Below are positions 15,536 to 23,420 of a stretch of DNA of 64,000 nt, piece by piece. Where the stretch lies: positions 18,909 to 82,908 of the forward strand of contig DASTKT010000165.1 in NCBI GenBank assembly GCA_035715725.1, in the 5' to 3' direction. Source of the DNA: JADGGV01 sp035715725 (lineage in GTDB: Bacteria; Gemmatimonadota; Gemmatimonadetes; Longimicrobiales; RSA9). A program made the position numbers and the translations under genes. Each line of letters starts with the position of its first letter. The stretch's first letter is position 1. The notes below the pieces were generated by a model. That model did not search any database. It worked only from the letters and a program-made list of their open reading frames with translations, and was not told the origin of the DNA.

Positions 15536-16912
15536 ATGGACCGGGAGGCGCTCCGCGCCCGTGTGGCGGGGATGATGCCGGGGGTCGTGGACGATCTCGT
15601 ACGGCTGGCGGAGATCCCCTCGGTGGGGGCGGCGGGGTACCCACGCGAGCCGGTGTTGCGGATGGCGGGCGAGACGGTGGCGCTGCTGTCGCGATACGGC
15701 TTCGAGCGGGTGGGACTGCTGGAGGTGCCGAACGCGTTCCCGCTGGTCTATGGGGAGGTCGCCGGCCCACCCGACGCTCCGACGGTGCTGCTGTACGCAC
15801 ACTACGATGTGCACCCGGCGGCTCGGGAGGAGGGGTGGGAGGGTGATCCGTGGGTCCCGGTCCGGCGCGGGCGGCGGATCGTGGGCCGCGGCGTGGCGGA
15901 CGACAAGTCCGGGATCCTGGTCCATGCGGGGTCGGTACGGGCGCTGGAGGGGCGGCCGCCGGTGGGGCTGAAGGTCCTGATCGCCGGGGCGGAGGAGCCG
16001 GGCGGGCTCCTGGAGTCGTTCATCCGGGCGCACGCCGGGGTGTTCCGCAGCGACGTCTACGTGGTGGCGGACGGGGGCAACGTGCGGGTGGGCGAGCCGA
16101 CGCTGGTCGTGTCGGCGCGAGGCGAAGCGGAGTGCCTGGTGGAGGTGCGGACGCTCCGGCGGTCCGTGGACGCCGCGTGCTACGCGGGCGCGGCGCCGGA
16201 TGCGCTGCTTGCGCTGGGCCGGTTGCTGGCGACGCTGCATGACGAGGCGGGGGACGTGGCGGTGGACGGCCTGTCGGGGTTCGACTGGCCGGGTGCCGAG
16301 CCCGCGGAGGCGGAGCTGCGACGTGCCGCGGGGCTGCTCGAGGGGGTGCGCCTGGCGGGCACGGGATCGCTGGCGTCGCGCCTCTGGTCGCGTCCGGCGA
16401 TCACCGTTACGGGGGTGGATGCGCGTCCGGCGGTGCAGCCCGGGAGGGAGATCTCGTCCCGCGCCCGGGCACGGCTCAGGCTGGCCACGGCGCCCGGGGC
16501 GGACCCGCGCCGCGAGCTGGAGCAGCTCGCGCGGCATCTGCGCCGGGCGGCGCCATGGGGCGTGTCCGTGGACGTGCAGCGCGTGCGCCTGACGCCGTCG
16601 GTCCGCCTTCCCGCGGACTCGCCGGTGATGGTGGCGGCGCGGGAGGCGCTCGAGTGGGCGTTCGGCCACCCGGCCGCGGAGGCAGGACTGGCGGGGCCGC
16701 TGCCGATCCTTGCGCCACTGCGCGACATCGCACCGAAGGCCGGCTTCGTGATCTGGGGTGCGGCCGATCGCGCCGACGCGCGGTGCCACGCGCTGGACGA
16801 GAGCGTGGACCCGGGGGAGATCGAGCGCCTGGTGCTCGCGGAGGCGGTCTTCCTCGAGGCGTTGGCTGCCCGCGTCGAGGATCCGGCCGCGCTCCCCGGG
16901 AGCGCGGCGTGA
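15536..16912 (+). CDS. M20-family metallopeptidase (dipeptidase-like)
   Basis: A 458-residue zinc peptidase of the M20 (CNDP/ArgE/DapE) clan. Metal-binding and catalytic motifs are visible: LLYAHYDVHP (His and Asp), GRGVADDKSGILVHA (bridging Asp and neighbour), VLIAGAEEPGG (the Glu pair), VVADGG and a final His in RCHALDE. A lid or dimerisation domain lies between about 190 and 340. No signal peptide, so it is probably a cytoplasmic dipeptidase or deacylase. The ATG at 15536 has GAGGAGG 6 nt upstream. A possible diverged GGACC element lies about 80 bp upstream. Confidence 0.9.
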   Translation: MDREALRARVAGMMPGVVDDLVRLAEIPSVGAAGYPREPVLRMAGETVALLSRYGFERVGLLEVPNAFPLVYGEVAGPPDAPTVLLYAHYDVHPAAREEGWEGDPWVPVRRGRRIVGRGVADDKSGILVHAGSVRALEGRPPVGLKVLIAGAEEPGGLLESFIRAHAGVFRSDVYVVADGGNVRVGEPTLVVSARGEAECLVEVRTLRRSVDAACYAGAAPDALLALGRLLATLHDEAGDVAVDGLSGFDWPGAEPAEAELRRAAGLLEGVRLAGTGSLASRLWSRPAITVTGVDARPAVQPGREISSRARARLRLATAPGADPRRELEQLARHLRRAAPWGVSVDVQRVRLTPSVRLPADSPVMVAAREALEWAFGHPAAEAGLAGPLPILAPLRDIAPKAGFVIWGAADRADARCHALDESVDPGEIERLVLAEAVFLEALAARVEDPAALPGSAA

Positions 16913-17221
16913 CCTCGCCCCGGCGTTGTCGCCGGCGGGCCCGACGGACCTGGCGGCTGCGGGGAGGGTGGCGCGCTGCGGCTACTGCCCGAAGGTCCAG
17001 TGCCGGCCAGGGCGCGAGGCCTCGAAGATACGGGTGACGGACCGCCCGCCGGGTCTGGCGGCCGGCCGAGGTCTCCCCCGGCGGGCGCCCGGCCCGGTCG
17101 GAGCGTCGCGTGGGGCGGCCGCCGGCCGTCGGCGGACGTCGGCCCCCGCCGCACCGACGCCGTCCCCACGCGGCGCCATCCCGCGCTCGGGCCGCCTCGC
17201 GCGCGGTCGCGCGGGCTCATG

Positions 17222-17301
17222 CTGCGGCGCTCGTCGGCGGCGCGCTGCGCCGCTCGTCGGCGGCGCGCTGCGGCGCTCGTCGGCGGCGCGCTGCGCCGCT
17301 C
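17222..17301. repeat. 23-nt tandem repeat, about 3.5 units
   Basis: Units begin at 17222, 17245 and 17268, with a partial fourth at 17291. They are identical except that position 5 alternates between G and C, so odd and even units match each other. Intergenic; likely a slippage-prone minisatellite. Confidence 0.85.
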
Positions 17302-17353
17302 CCCGGCCCACGACCACCCCGCTCCCGTTACGCCGTAACCTCTTGGAGCCTCT

Positions 17354-17368
17354 GGACTTTCGTCCAAT
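17354..17368 (+). promoter_or_regulatory. GGACC promoter-like element, copy h (beta-barrel gene)
   Basis: GGACTTTCGTCCAAT keeps the GGAC/GTCC arms and trailing AAT. A TCGATAG box follows at a spacing about 4 nt shorter than in copies a, b and e. The ATG of the outer-membrane protein is 96 nt downstream. Confidence 0.55.
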
Positions 17369-17464
17369 TGGCGTCCTGTCGCCTGGTCGATAGCCTTCGA
17401 GCGTGCGGGGGCGGCGCCGGCAGTGTGCCGCGCGCCGGGACCGCCGGCGAAAGGAGGACGGTAG

Positions 17465-18223
17465 ATGTGGAAGCGCCACGCGTTGCGCGCCGCGGCCCTC
17501 GGCCTTGGCTTTACCCTCGCGCCGGCGGCGGCGTCGTCGCAGGGATTTCTGGGAATCCGTTGGCCGGCCGGGTACCCGAGCTACACGGTGGAAGCGTTCG
17601 CCGGCCTGGGCTCGTATGGGCGGCTGCTGCTGCAGGCTGCGCCGGGGACCATCGAGCAGCGTGAGCTGCGCGGAAATACGGGATTCGCGTTCGGCGGCGC
17701 CGTCGGCGCCAACCTGTTTCCGCGCACCGCCGTCCGGCTGGGTGTGAGCCACACGTCGGCGGACCTGGAGTTCAACGACAATACGGGCGACAACTCGGAC
17801 CTGCTCGATCTGCACGGCATCGGCACGCTGGGGAGCACGGTCCTGTCGTTGGAGGCGACGCGCTACATCTTCCCGGAGAAGGTCCGGCTCACGCCGTACG
17901 CGACGGTGGGGTACGCGGTGACCTGGTGGAACCTGAGCAACGAAGGTGTGAACGGCGTGCTCGTCGACAACGGGACGGAATTCCGTACCGGCGCGATCGC
18001 CGCATTGGGCCTGCAATATCACGTGACGCGGGATCTCGCGGTGCGCCTGGAGGCGACGGGTCACTCGCTGGGCAATCCGTTCACCGGGGGCGACTCGTTC
18101 CGCCCGCGGACCGGCTTCACCATCGACGAGCCAACGCGTGTGCGGCAGTCGATCTACAAGCTCGACGTGGCGTACACGTTCGGTCGCCCGGGCGCGCCGC
18201 GGGAGCGGGCCGGCCGGCGCTGA
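17465..18223 (+). CDS. Outer-membrane beta-barrel protein
   Basis: A 252-residue exported protein. Residues 1-26 are a signal peptide (RHALRAAALGLGFTLAPAAA, then SSQ). The rest is a series of amphipathic strands with alternating hydrophobic residues and aromatic ends (AFAGLGSYGRLLLQ, FAFGGAVGANLF, AVRLGVSHTSADLEF, VRLTPYATVGYAVTWW, LAVRLEATGHSLGNP, YKLDVAYTFG), fitting an 8-stranded OmpW/OmpA-like barrel. AGGAGG lies 7 nt before the ATG. It is preceded by promoter-like element h and followed by a good terminator. Ligand or function unknown. Confidence 0.82.
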   Translation: MWKRHALRAAALGLGFTLAPAAASSQGFLGIRWPAGYPSYTVEAFAGLGSYGRLLLQAAPGTIEQRELRGNTGFAFGGAVGANLFPRTAVRLGVSHTSADLEFNDNTGDNSDLLDLHGIGTLGSTVLSLEATRYIFPEKVRLTPYATVGYAVTWWNLSNEGVNGVLVDNGTEFRTGAIAALGLQYHVTRDLAVRLEATGHSLGNPFTGGDSFRPRTGFTIDEPTRVRQSIYKLDVAYTFGRPGAPRERAGRR

Positions 18224-18259
18224 GGTCCGTGGGGCGCGGCACCCGCCACAGAGCTACAC

Positions 18260-18289
18260 GGGGCGCGGCGGATGCCGCGCCCCTTTCGT
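18260..18289 (+). terminator. Intrinsic terminator of beta-barrel gene
   Basis: A 10-bp stem GGGGCGCGGC/GCCGCGCCCC with loop GGAT is followed by TTTCGTT, 37 nt after the stop codon. Confidence 0.82.
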
Positions 18290-18348
18290 TCGTCCGAGAC
18301 TCCGTTCCGTCCGCGTCCTCCCCGTTTCCGCTCCCCGCGCCGGGGTTC

Positions 18349-19284
18349 TCAGTCCTCGGGCCGTCGCCGCGGATCGCCGAGCATGCCTGGCGGCGGCAGC
18401 TCGATCGCGGGCTGCTCGGTGGCCAGCGGCGGCGCGGTCGGGTCCGGCACGTCGGCTCCAAGCTCGGGCTCCGCGGCGCGGCCTCGCCGGGCCTCGGCGC
18501 GGGCGTCGAGGCGGGTGTGTCGCGCGGCTGCGGCCTCGAGCGCCTCGTCGAGGCTCGCGCCGTCGAGCACGCCGGCGTCCGCCAGGGCGGCGAGCGCCCG
18601 CTCCGCGTCCGCCTCGTCCAGGAGCTCGGCGCGGATCAGCGCCCGCAGCGCCTCCGCGGCCACCGCCGACGGCGCGCGGAACGTCACGGCGCCAGCGTTC
18701 GGCGCGCCATCGTCGAGCTGGCGCTCGAGGGCGAGCGCATCGAGCACGCTGGCGCTGCGCCGCGCGCTCGCCTGCAACGCGGAATGCTCCGCGGCGGCCG
18801 CCGCCTCCAGCTCGGGGGCGGCGAGGTCGACCGCGTCGCGCGTCAGGAGCCCCTGGGCCAGGATGCGTCCGCCGAGCTCGCGCACGGTGCCCGCCAGGCG
18901 GCCCGCCCAGGCGTGTTCCACCAGGAGGAGCGCGGCGGCCGAGCCGCGAGGAACCGAATCGATGACGGCTCGCACCTCGGCGGCGGGGATCCCGACGGCG
19001 CCGGCCTCGTCCCGCGCTCGGGCCGAGGGGGCGCCGGCGGCGGGGTGGGGCACATCCAGCCCCACGAGCCGGCGCACGGCCGCGCCGTAGGGCGGCGCGT
19101 CGCCGGCGGGCGCATCCCCCGCGGGCTGGACGGTCAGGCGTCCGGCGGCGTTCCGCCGCACGTAGAGGACGTCCAGCAGCCGGACGACGCCTCGGCCGTG
19201 GACGGCCTCGAGGCTCTCGCGCACCCGGTTGGTGGCGCTCTCGTCGAACGCGAGGGCGATGAGCTGGACCGGTCCGACACGCAT
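18349..19284 (-). CDS. DUF6325/DUF1269-like protein with Ala-rich helical tail
   Basis: A 311-residue cytoplasmic protein. The first ~160 residues resemble DUF6325: GPVQLIALAFDESATNRVRE, VRLLDVLYVRRNAAGRL, and an Ala-rich segment ending ALLLVEHAWAGRLAGTV. In that family the domain is of unknown function. The remainder is a long Ala/Glu/Arg-rich helical stretch and a Pro-rich end, probably an elongated or disordered tail. GAGGAGA precedes the ATG. It lies downstream of the formylglycine-generating enzyme gene on the same strand, with a 95-nt gap. The family match is from memory and is moderately sure. Confidence 0.7.
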   Translation of the reverse strand: MRVGPVQLIALAFDESATNRVRESLEAVHGRGVVRLLDVLYVRRNAAGRLTVQPAGDAPAGDAPPYGAAVRRLVGLDVPHPAAGAPSARARDEAGAVGIPAAEVRAVIDSVPRGSAAALLLVEHAWAGRLAGTVRELGGRILAQGLLTRDAVDLAAPELEAAAAAEHSALQASARRSASVLDALALERQLDDGAPNAGAVTFRAPSAVAAEALRALIRAELLDEADAERALAALADAGVLDGASLDEALEAAAARHTRLDARAEARRGRAAEPELGADVPDPTAPPLATEQPAIELPPPGMLGDPRRRPED

Positions 19285-19379
19285 GGCTCTCCTCCTCGGC
19301 GCGCGCGGCGGCGGCGCGGCGCGCCGGGCCGCCGGCTCCGCCCGCCCCGATGCGCGACGCACTCCCGTTGATGTTGCGG

Positions 19380-20387
19380 CTACGCGTCGGCCGCGACCCG
19401 GAAGCCGGTGTGGCCGGTGGAGCTGTCGGGCGTGTTCGAGCTCCGGGCCGCGACGCGGTAGCGGTTGCAGTAGGACGCGTGGCAGAGGTACGACCCGCCG
19501 CGGATCACCCGCGCCGAGCCTGTGGGCGGACCCTGCGGATCGAGCCTGGCGGCCGTCAGGTGCCACGTCGGGCTGAACCAGTCGTTGCACCACTCCCAGA
19601 CGTTGCCGGCCACGTTGTACAGGCCATATCCGTTCGGGTCGTAGGCGTCGACCGGCGCCGTGCCCAGGAAGCCGTCTTCGCCCGAATTCACGGTCGGGAA
19701 CGTCCCCTGCCAGATGTTGCACATGTGCCGGCCGCGGGGCCGCAGCTCGTTTCCCCAGGGGAAGCGCTTCTGCACGAGGCCGCCCCGCGCCGCGTACTCC
19801 CACTCGGCTTCGGTGGGCAGACGAAGGCCCGCCCACCGGCAGTACGCCTGCGCATCGTTCCAGGAGGTGTGGACCACCGGGTGGTCCAGGCGCTCCGTCA
19901 CCGACGAATGCGGGCCCTCCGGATGCCGCCAATCCGCGCCGAACACCTGGCGCCACCATGGCGCCTGCGCCACGGCGCGCGTGGGCGGGAACTCCGCGGG
20001 GAGGAACCCGGCGAAGACGAACGACCAGCCGAAGCGCTCGGCATCCGTCACGTACCCGGTCGCGGTCACGAACTCGGCGAATCGACCGTTGCTCACGGCC
20101 TGCCGGTCGATCCGAAACGGCCGTAGTGTCACCTCCCGCACGGGGCCCTCGCCGTCGGCCGGAAAGCCACTCCCGTCGCCCGACCCCATGAGGAACGCGC
20201 CGCCGTCCAGGCGCACGAGCTCGGCGGTCGTCGCGCGCGGAGCCGCGGGCTCCGCTGGCGCCGGGGCGGCGCGTTCGAGGACCGGCAACGACGCCGCCGC
20301 CGCCGGCTCGATGCGCAGGCCGTCCGCGTGATACGCGCCGCAGCACGCCTCGCCGCGCTCGTCGTTCGCCTGCCGTGCGGTGTTCAC
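19380..20387 (-). CDS. Formylglycine-generating enzyme (SUMF1 family)
   Basis: A 335-residue FGE-sulfatase fold protein. Family blocks are present: VRLDGGAFLMGS, HPVVHTSWNDAQAYCRWAGL, RLPTEAEWEYAARGG, PWGNEL, NVWEWCNDWFSP and the active-site segment GGSYLCHASYCNRYRVAAR. Both catalytic cysteines (about Cys302 and Cys307) are retained, as in true enzymes that convert a sulfatase Cys to formylglycine using copper and oxygen. The GTG at 20387 was preferred over an ATG at 20465 because GGAGG lies 5 nt upstream and promoter-like element i then sits 112 nt away, as for its sister genes. No sulfatase gene is in the window. Confidence 0.88.
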   Translation of the reverse strand: MNTARQANDERGEACCGAYHADGLRIEPAAAASLPVLERAAPAPAEPAAPRATTAELVRLDGGAFLMGSGDGSGFPADGEGPVREVTLRPFRIDRQAVSNGRFAEFVTATGYVTDAERFGWSFVFAGFLPAEFPPTRAVAQAPWWRQVFGADWRHPEGPHSSVTERLDHPVVHTSWNDAQAYCRWAGLRLPTEAEWEYAARGGLVQKRFPWGNELRPRGRHMCNIWQGTFPTVNSGEDGFLGTAPVDAYDPNGYGLYNVAGNVWEWCNDWFSPTWHLTAARLDPQGPPTGSARVIRGGSYLCHASYCNRYRVAARSSNTPDSSTGHTGFRVAADA

Positions 20388-20499
20388 GCTTGCCTCCGGA
20401 GACGGCGCATCCCCCGGCGTGCGGCGGCCCGCGCGCGAGGGGACATGAGGCGCTCCGAGATCCATCGTGGAAAGCTGCCCCGGGCAGGATGGCCGCGGC

Positions 20500-20515
20500 A
20501 TTGGACCTTCGGTCC
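20500..20515 (-). promoter_or_regulatory. GGACC promoter-like element, copy i (FGE gene)
   Basis: The minus strand reads GGACCGAAGGTCCAAT, the most symmetrical copy (GGACC-GAA-GGTCC). It lies 112 nt before the preferred GTG start of the formylglycine-generating enzyme gene. Confidence 0.58.
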
Positions 20516-20566
20516 GCGCGCCCGCACGGGGACCGCGCGCCGAGGCCCGGCGCGGCCGCGGCCGCG

Positions 20567-20581
20567 GTTCACGCCGTGAAC
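20567..20581. other. parS-like site 4 (GTTCACGCCGTGAAC)
   Basis: A perfect copy of the 15-nt near-palindrome, identical to the site at 2363, lying about 16 kb upstream of parA in intergenic DNA. Confidence 0.58.
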
Positions 20582-20723
20582 GCCGGCTCTCTTGCGCGCC
20601 GCCCCGGGGCCCGGAGTCCCGGCGCCGGGCCCGGGAGTGCGACGCCGCCGCGGCCATCACCACCCGCGCACCGCGCGCACACGACCCGGTCCCTGGGGCG
20701 CACGCGACGCGGCCCCGAACGAA

Positions 20724-20756
20724 AGACGCCCGGTGGCGCGAGGCCACCGGGCGTCT
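20724..20756 (-). terminator. Intrinsic terminator of apt
   Basis: A perfect 14-bp stem AGACGCCCGGTGGC/GCCACCGGGCGTCT with a 5-nt loop is followed on the minus strand by TTCGTTCGG. It starts 25 nt after the apt stop. Confidence 0.85.
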
Positions 20757-20781
20757 CCTGCGGGCGCGGAGGGCCGCGCCG

Positions 20782-21324
20782 TCAGTCGTAGCGGATCAGC
20801 GCGTGCGTCGGCACGCCCGCTCCCAGCCGTTCCCGGCCGCCGAGGAACCCCAGCTCCAGGAGGAAGAGCGCCACGACCAGCTCCCCGCCGAGCCGCGTGA
20901 CGAGCTGCGCCGTCGCCGCGGCCGTCCCGCCCGTAGCCAGCACGTCGTCCACGAGCACGACCCGCATCCCGGGGGCGATCGCGTCCTCGTGCGCCTCCAG
21001 CGCATCCGTGCCGTACTCGAGCTCGTAGGCGACCCGGTGCGTGCGGAACGGGAGCTTCCCGGGCTTGCGCACGGGCACGAAGCCACAGCCGAGGTGGTGG
21101 GCCAGCGCGGCGCCGAAGATGAAGCCGCGGGACTCGACGCCGACCACCCGGTCGACGTCGCGCCCCGTCACGGCGGCCATCGCGTGGATCACCTCCCGGA
21201 ACAGCTCGCCATCGGCCAGCAACGGCGTGATGTCCTTGAAGTTGATCCCCGGGCGCGGAAAGTCCGGGATGTCGCGAATGCGCTCCCGGATCCGCGTGGA
21301 GAGGGTCGGCTCGGCGCTAGCCAC
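20782..21324 (-). CDS. apt: Adenine phosphoribosyltransferase
   Basis: A 180-residue enzyme of normal length that converts adenine and PRPP to AMP in purine salvage. The hallmark motifs are all visible: IRDIPDFPRPGINFKDITPLL at the start, VVGVESRGFIFG, FVPVRKPGKLP, and the PRPP-binding loop VVLVDDVLATGGTAAA. Its start overlaps the end of the upstream acidic-protein gene by 8 nt, so the two are probably coupled. A strong terminator follows. Confidence 0.97.
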   Translation of the reverse strand: MASAEPTLSTRIRERIRDIPDFPRPGINFKDITPLLADGELFREVIHAMAAVTGRDVDRVVGVESRGFIFGAALAHHLGCGFVPVRKPGKLPFRTHRVAYELEYGTDALEAHEDAIAPGMRVVLVDDVLATGGTAAATAQLVTRLGGELVVALFLLELGFLGGRERLGAGVPTHALIRYD

Positions 21325-22507
21325 GGCGCGCGGCCAGGAAGCCGGTCAGCACGCCGGCGAGCATCGCGTCGAACCGGTCACCGTTCAGCAGGTCGACGGC
21401 CAGCCCGGCCGCGCCATGCTCGCGCAGGCGTTGCGCGGCTGCCTCGAGGCGCTCCACCAGCTCGAGCGCGGCGGGATCGAGCACGGCGCCCGGCGCGGCC
21501 GCTTGTGTCACCGCCATCGACGGCGGCCCGGCGTCGAAGCCGGCGCTCGGCGCCGGCTCCGCCGGCGGGGGCGTGTGGGCCACCCGGGCCTCGGGCTCGC
21601 TCGCGGGAGCGGCGGCCGCCGGCTCGGTCGTGGGCACGTCCTGGACAGGCGTCGCCGGTGCGCCGGCGAGGATCTCGGACGCCAGTGCCTCGAAGCCGAC
21701 CGGCTGCAGCTCGATCGGCGGCTCGAGCTCGGCCGGCCGCGCCGGGCGCGCGTCGACCGGCGCCGGCGTGACGGGCCGCTCGGCGCCGGGCGCGCCGATC
21801 GCCGCCAGCACCTCCGCCGGCCATGCGGATGCGGCGGACGCCGCCTCCGCGGCCTCGGCCGCGATGTCCAGCGCGGCGGGCATCGACTCCGTGGCACCCG
21901 GCTCGCCCATGTCGTGGCCCGGCTCGAGCGGCGCCGCCCACGCCGCCTCCGAGGCCGGCGCGTCCAGGCTCATATCGAGCGCGGGCACGTCCGCCTCCGC
22001 GTCCGCCGGAGCGTACGTCGTCGAAGCCGCCTCGCCCAGCGCCACGGCCTCGACGTACGCGAGCGTATCGGCGTCGATCGGCTCGGCAGGCGCCTCCGGC
22101 TCGTCCAGCAGCGTCACGCCCTGGACCAGCGCCTGCACCGGGTCGACGACCTCCTCCAGGAAGGCCTCCACGGGCTGCGGCTCCGGCTCCTCGACGACGA
22201 GGAAATCGGTGATCGGGGCCGGTTCCGGCTGCTTCGCGGCCGGCGGCGGCGCGTCCTCGTAGTCAGGTGTCGACGCCCACGGCTCGTCGCCCCAATCCTC
22301 GGTCGCCGCACCGCCGGCCACCGCCGCCCGCGCGGAGGCGGGCGCCGGCGAGGAGGTGGACGCCGTGTAGGAGCCACGGTCGCCGTTGTAGTAGGGGGGC
22401 ATGAGCGGCTGCTCGCCGGTGGCGGGCTCGGGGCCCCGCGAGCTGCGCTGGGTGAACGCGGGCGGCAGCGGCCGGTCATCCGACCGGTGCAGGGCGTCGC
22501 CTGGCAT
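21317..22507 (-). CDS. Acidic Ala/Pro/Glu-rich protein of unknown function
   Basis: A 396-residue protein with no recognised domain. Most of it is a low-complexity chain of Ala, Pro, Glu and Asp with Tyr- and Gly-containing N-terminal residues (PPYYNGDRGSY) and no membrane segment or signal. Only the last ~65 residues look folded: LDPAALELVERLEAAAQRLR and FDAMLAGVLTGFLAARR. A disordered spacer with a C-terminal interaction helix is plausible. AGGAG lies 6 nt before the ATG, and the gene overlaps apt by 8 nt, which supports translation. Lineage-specific; function not inferred. Confidence 0.72.
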   Translation of the reverse strand: MPGDALHRSDDRPLPPAFTQRSSRGPEPATGEQPLMPPYYNGDRGSYTASTSSPAPASARAAVAGGAATEDWGDEPWASTPDYEDAPPPAAKQPEPAPITDFLVVEEPEPQPVEAFLEEVVDPVQALVQGVTLLDEPEAPAEPIDADTLAYVEAVALGEAASTTYAPADAEADVPALDMSLDAPASEAAWAAPLEPGHDMGEPGATESMPAALDIAAEAAEAASAASAWPAEVLAAIGAPGAERPVTPAPVDARPARPAELEPPIELQPVGFEALASEILAGAPATPVQDVPTTEPAAAAPASEPEARVAHTPPPAEPAPSAGFDAGPPSMAVTQAAAPGAVLDPAALELVERLEAAAQRLREHGAAGLAVDLLNGDRFDAMLAGVLTGFLAARRG

Positions 22508-22760
22508 TCCGTGCTCCTGTCTGCGGAGGGCTGGGTGAGGTGGAGGTGGTGATGGTCCGCTAAGATACACGAACGCGCCAGTCTGCGACAGGGCGCCGGC
22601 CCACGCAAACGGCGTATCGATGCGCTGTTAGCGCTCCAGTTCCCCCACCGGGACGGACGTGCCGCGCCGGGCGCGCCGTCCGGGTGCCGCTTCGTAGTAT
22701 CGGTCGGCGGCGGCGTTTACTACAGTCACGCCGGCTCGCAGCCGCGGCCGCACGGGCGGC

Positions 22761-23393
22761 TCAGCTTCGCTCGCGGACGGTACGCTCGTGCCGCACGTGC
22801 CGCCAGATCCACCAGGCCGCCGCGGCCACGATGACTGCGCCGATCACCGCATCGAACCGGTGGAAGTAGACGCCGAGCGTATCCCAGTTCTGGCCGAGCT
22901 TCATCCCGATCCACGCCAGGCCGAGGCTCCAGATATAGGAGCCGACGAACGTATAGACGACGAATGGCGTCATCTTCATGCGCGCGACGCCCGCCGGGAA
23001 CGCGATGAAGGTTCGGATCACGGGGAGCAGGCGGCCGACGAAGACGGCGACCTCGCCGCGCCGCTCGAACCAGCGGTCGGCCATCTCGATGTCGCGCCGG
23101 GAGATGAGAACGTAGCGGCCGTACTTCTCCACGAACGGCCGGCCGCCCCACGCGCCGACGTAGTAGGCCACGATGGAGCCCAGGACGCAGCCGATCGCGC
23201 CGGCCAGCGCCACGAGCCACAGGTTCATCTCGCCCGTGGACACGAGGTAGCCGGAGAACGGCATGATCACTTCCGAGGGGAGCGGGATGCATGCGCTCTC
23301 GATCGCCATCAGCAGCGCGACGCCCGTGTAGCCCAGGGACTGGATCGTATGGATGACGAAGGCGGCGAGCGCGCCCAGAATCGCTTCGACCAT
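22761..23393 (-). CDS. DedA family membrane protein
   Basis: A 210-residue polytopic membrane protein of the DedA/SNARE-associated (VTT) family, with hallmark segments ESACIPLPSEVIMPFSGYL, LGSIVAYYVGAWGGRPFVEKYG and FVGRLLPVIRTFIAFPAGVARM. The Arg in GRLLPVIR and the Gly-rich reentrant segments are intact. Family members transport or flip undecaprenyl phosphate and other lipids and are needed for envelope homeostasis. It closes the long DUF512-der-plsY-gpsA-merR-surE-pcm run, 27 nt after pcm. Confidence 0.92.
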   Translation of the reverse strand: MVEAILGALAAFVIHTIQSLGYTGVALLMAIESACIPLPSEVIMPFSGYLVSTGEMNLWLVALAGAIGCVLGSIVAYYVGAWGGRPFVEKYGRYVLISRRDIEMADRWFERRGEVAVFVGRLLPVIRTFIAFPAGVARMKMTPFVVYTFVGSYIWSLGLAWIGMKLGQNWDTLGVYFHRFDAVIGAVIVAAAAWWIWRHVRHERTVRERS

Positions 23394-23420
23394 GGTGTCT
23401 CGGTAGGGGCCGGCCTCGCC

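Larger units (their letters stand above)
16913..17464. other. Intergenic region with tandem repeat and promoter-like elements g and h
   Basis: No gene is supported in these 552 bases. It contains a degenerate GGACC copy g (GAAGGTCCAGT at 16991-17001, with GATAC about 25 nt on), a 23-nt tandem repeat (17222-17301) and copy h (17354-17368), which lies 96 bp before the beta-barrel gene. Confidence 0.6.
20388..20781. other. Intergenic region: element i, parS-like site 4, apt terminator
   Basis: These 394 bases hold no gene. From left to right they carry GGACC element i (20500-20515) directed at the FGE gene, a perfect parS-like site (20567-20581) and the terminator of apt (20724-20756). Confidence 0.6.

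Noticed and set aside
13193..16789. A 1198-codon open frame on the minus strand, and similar long frames opposite or overlapping real genes
   Set aside because: They overlap genes with clear domains (FixJ regulator, M20 peptidase), have Arg/Ala/Pro-rich translations and no motifs. At this GC content stop codons are rare and long spurious frames are expected.
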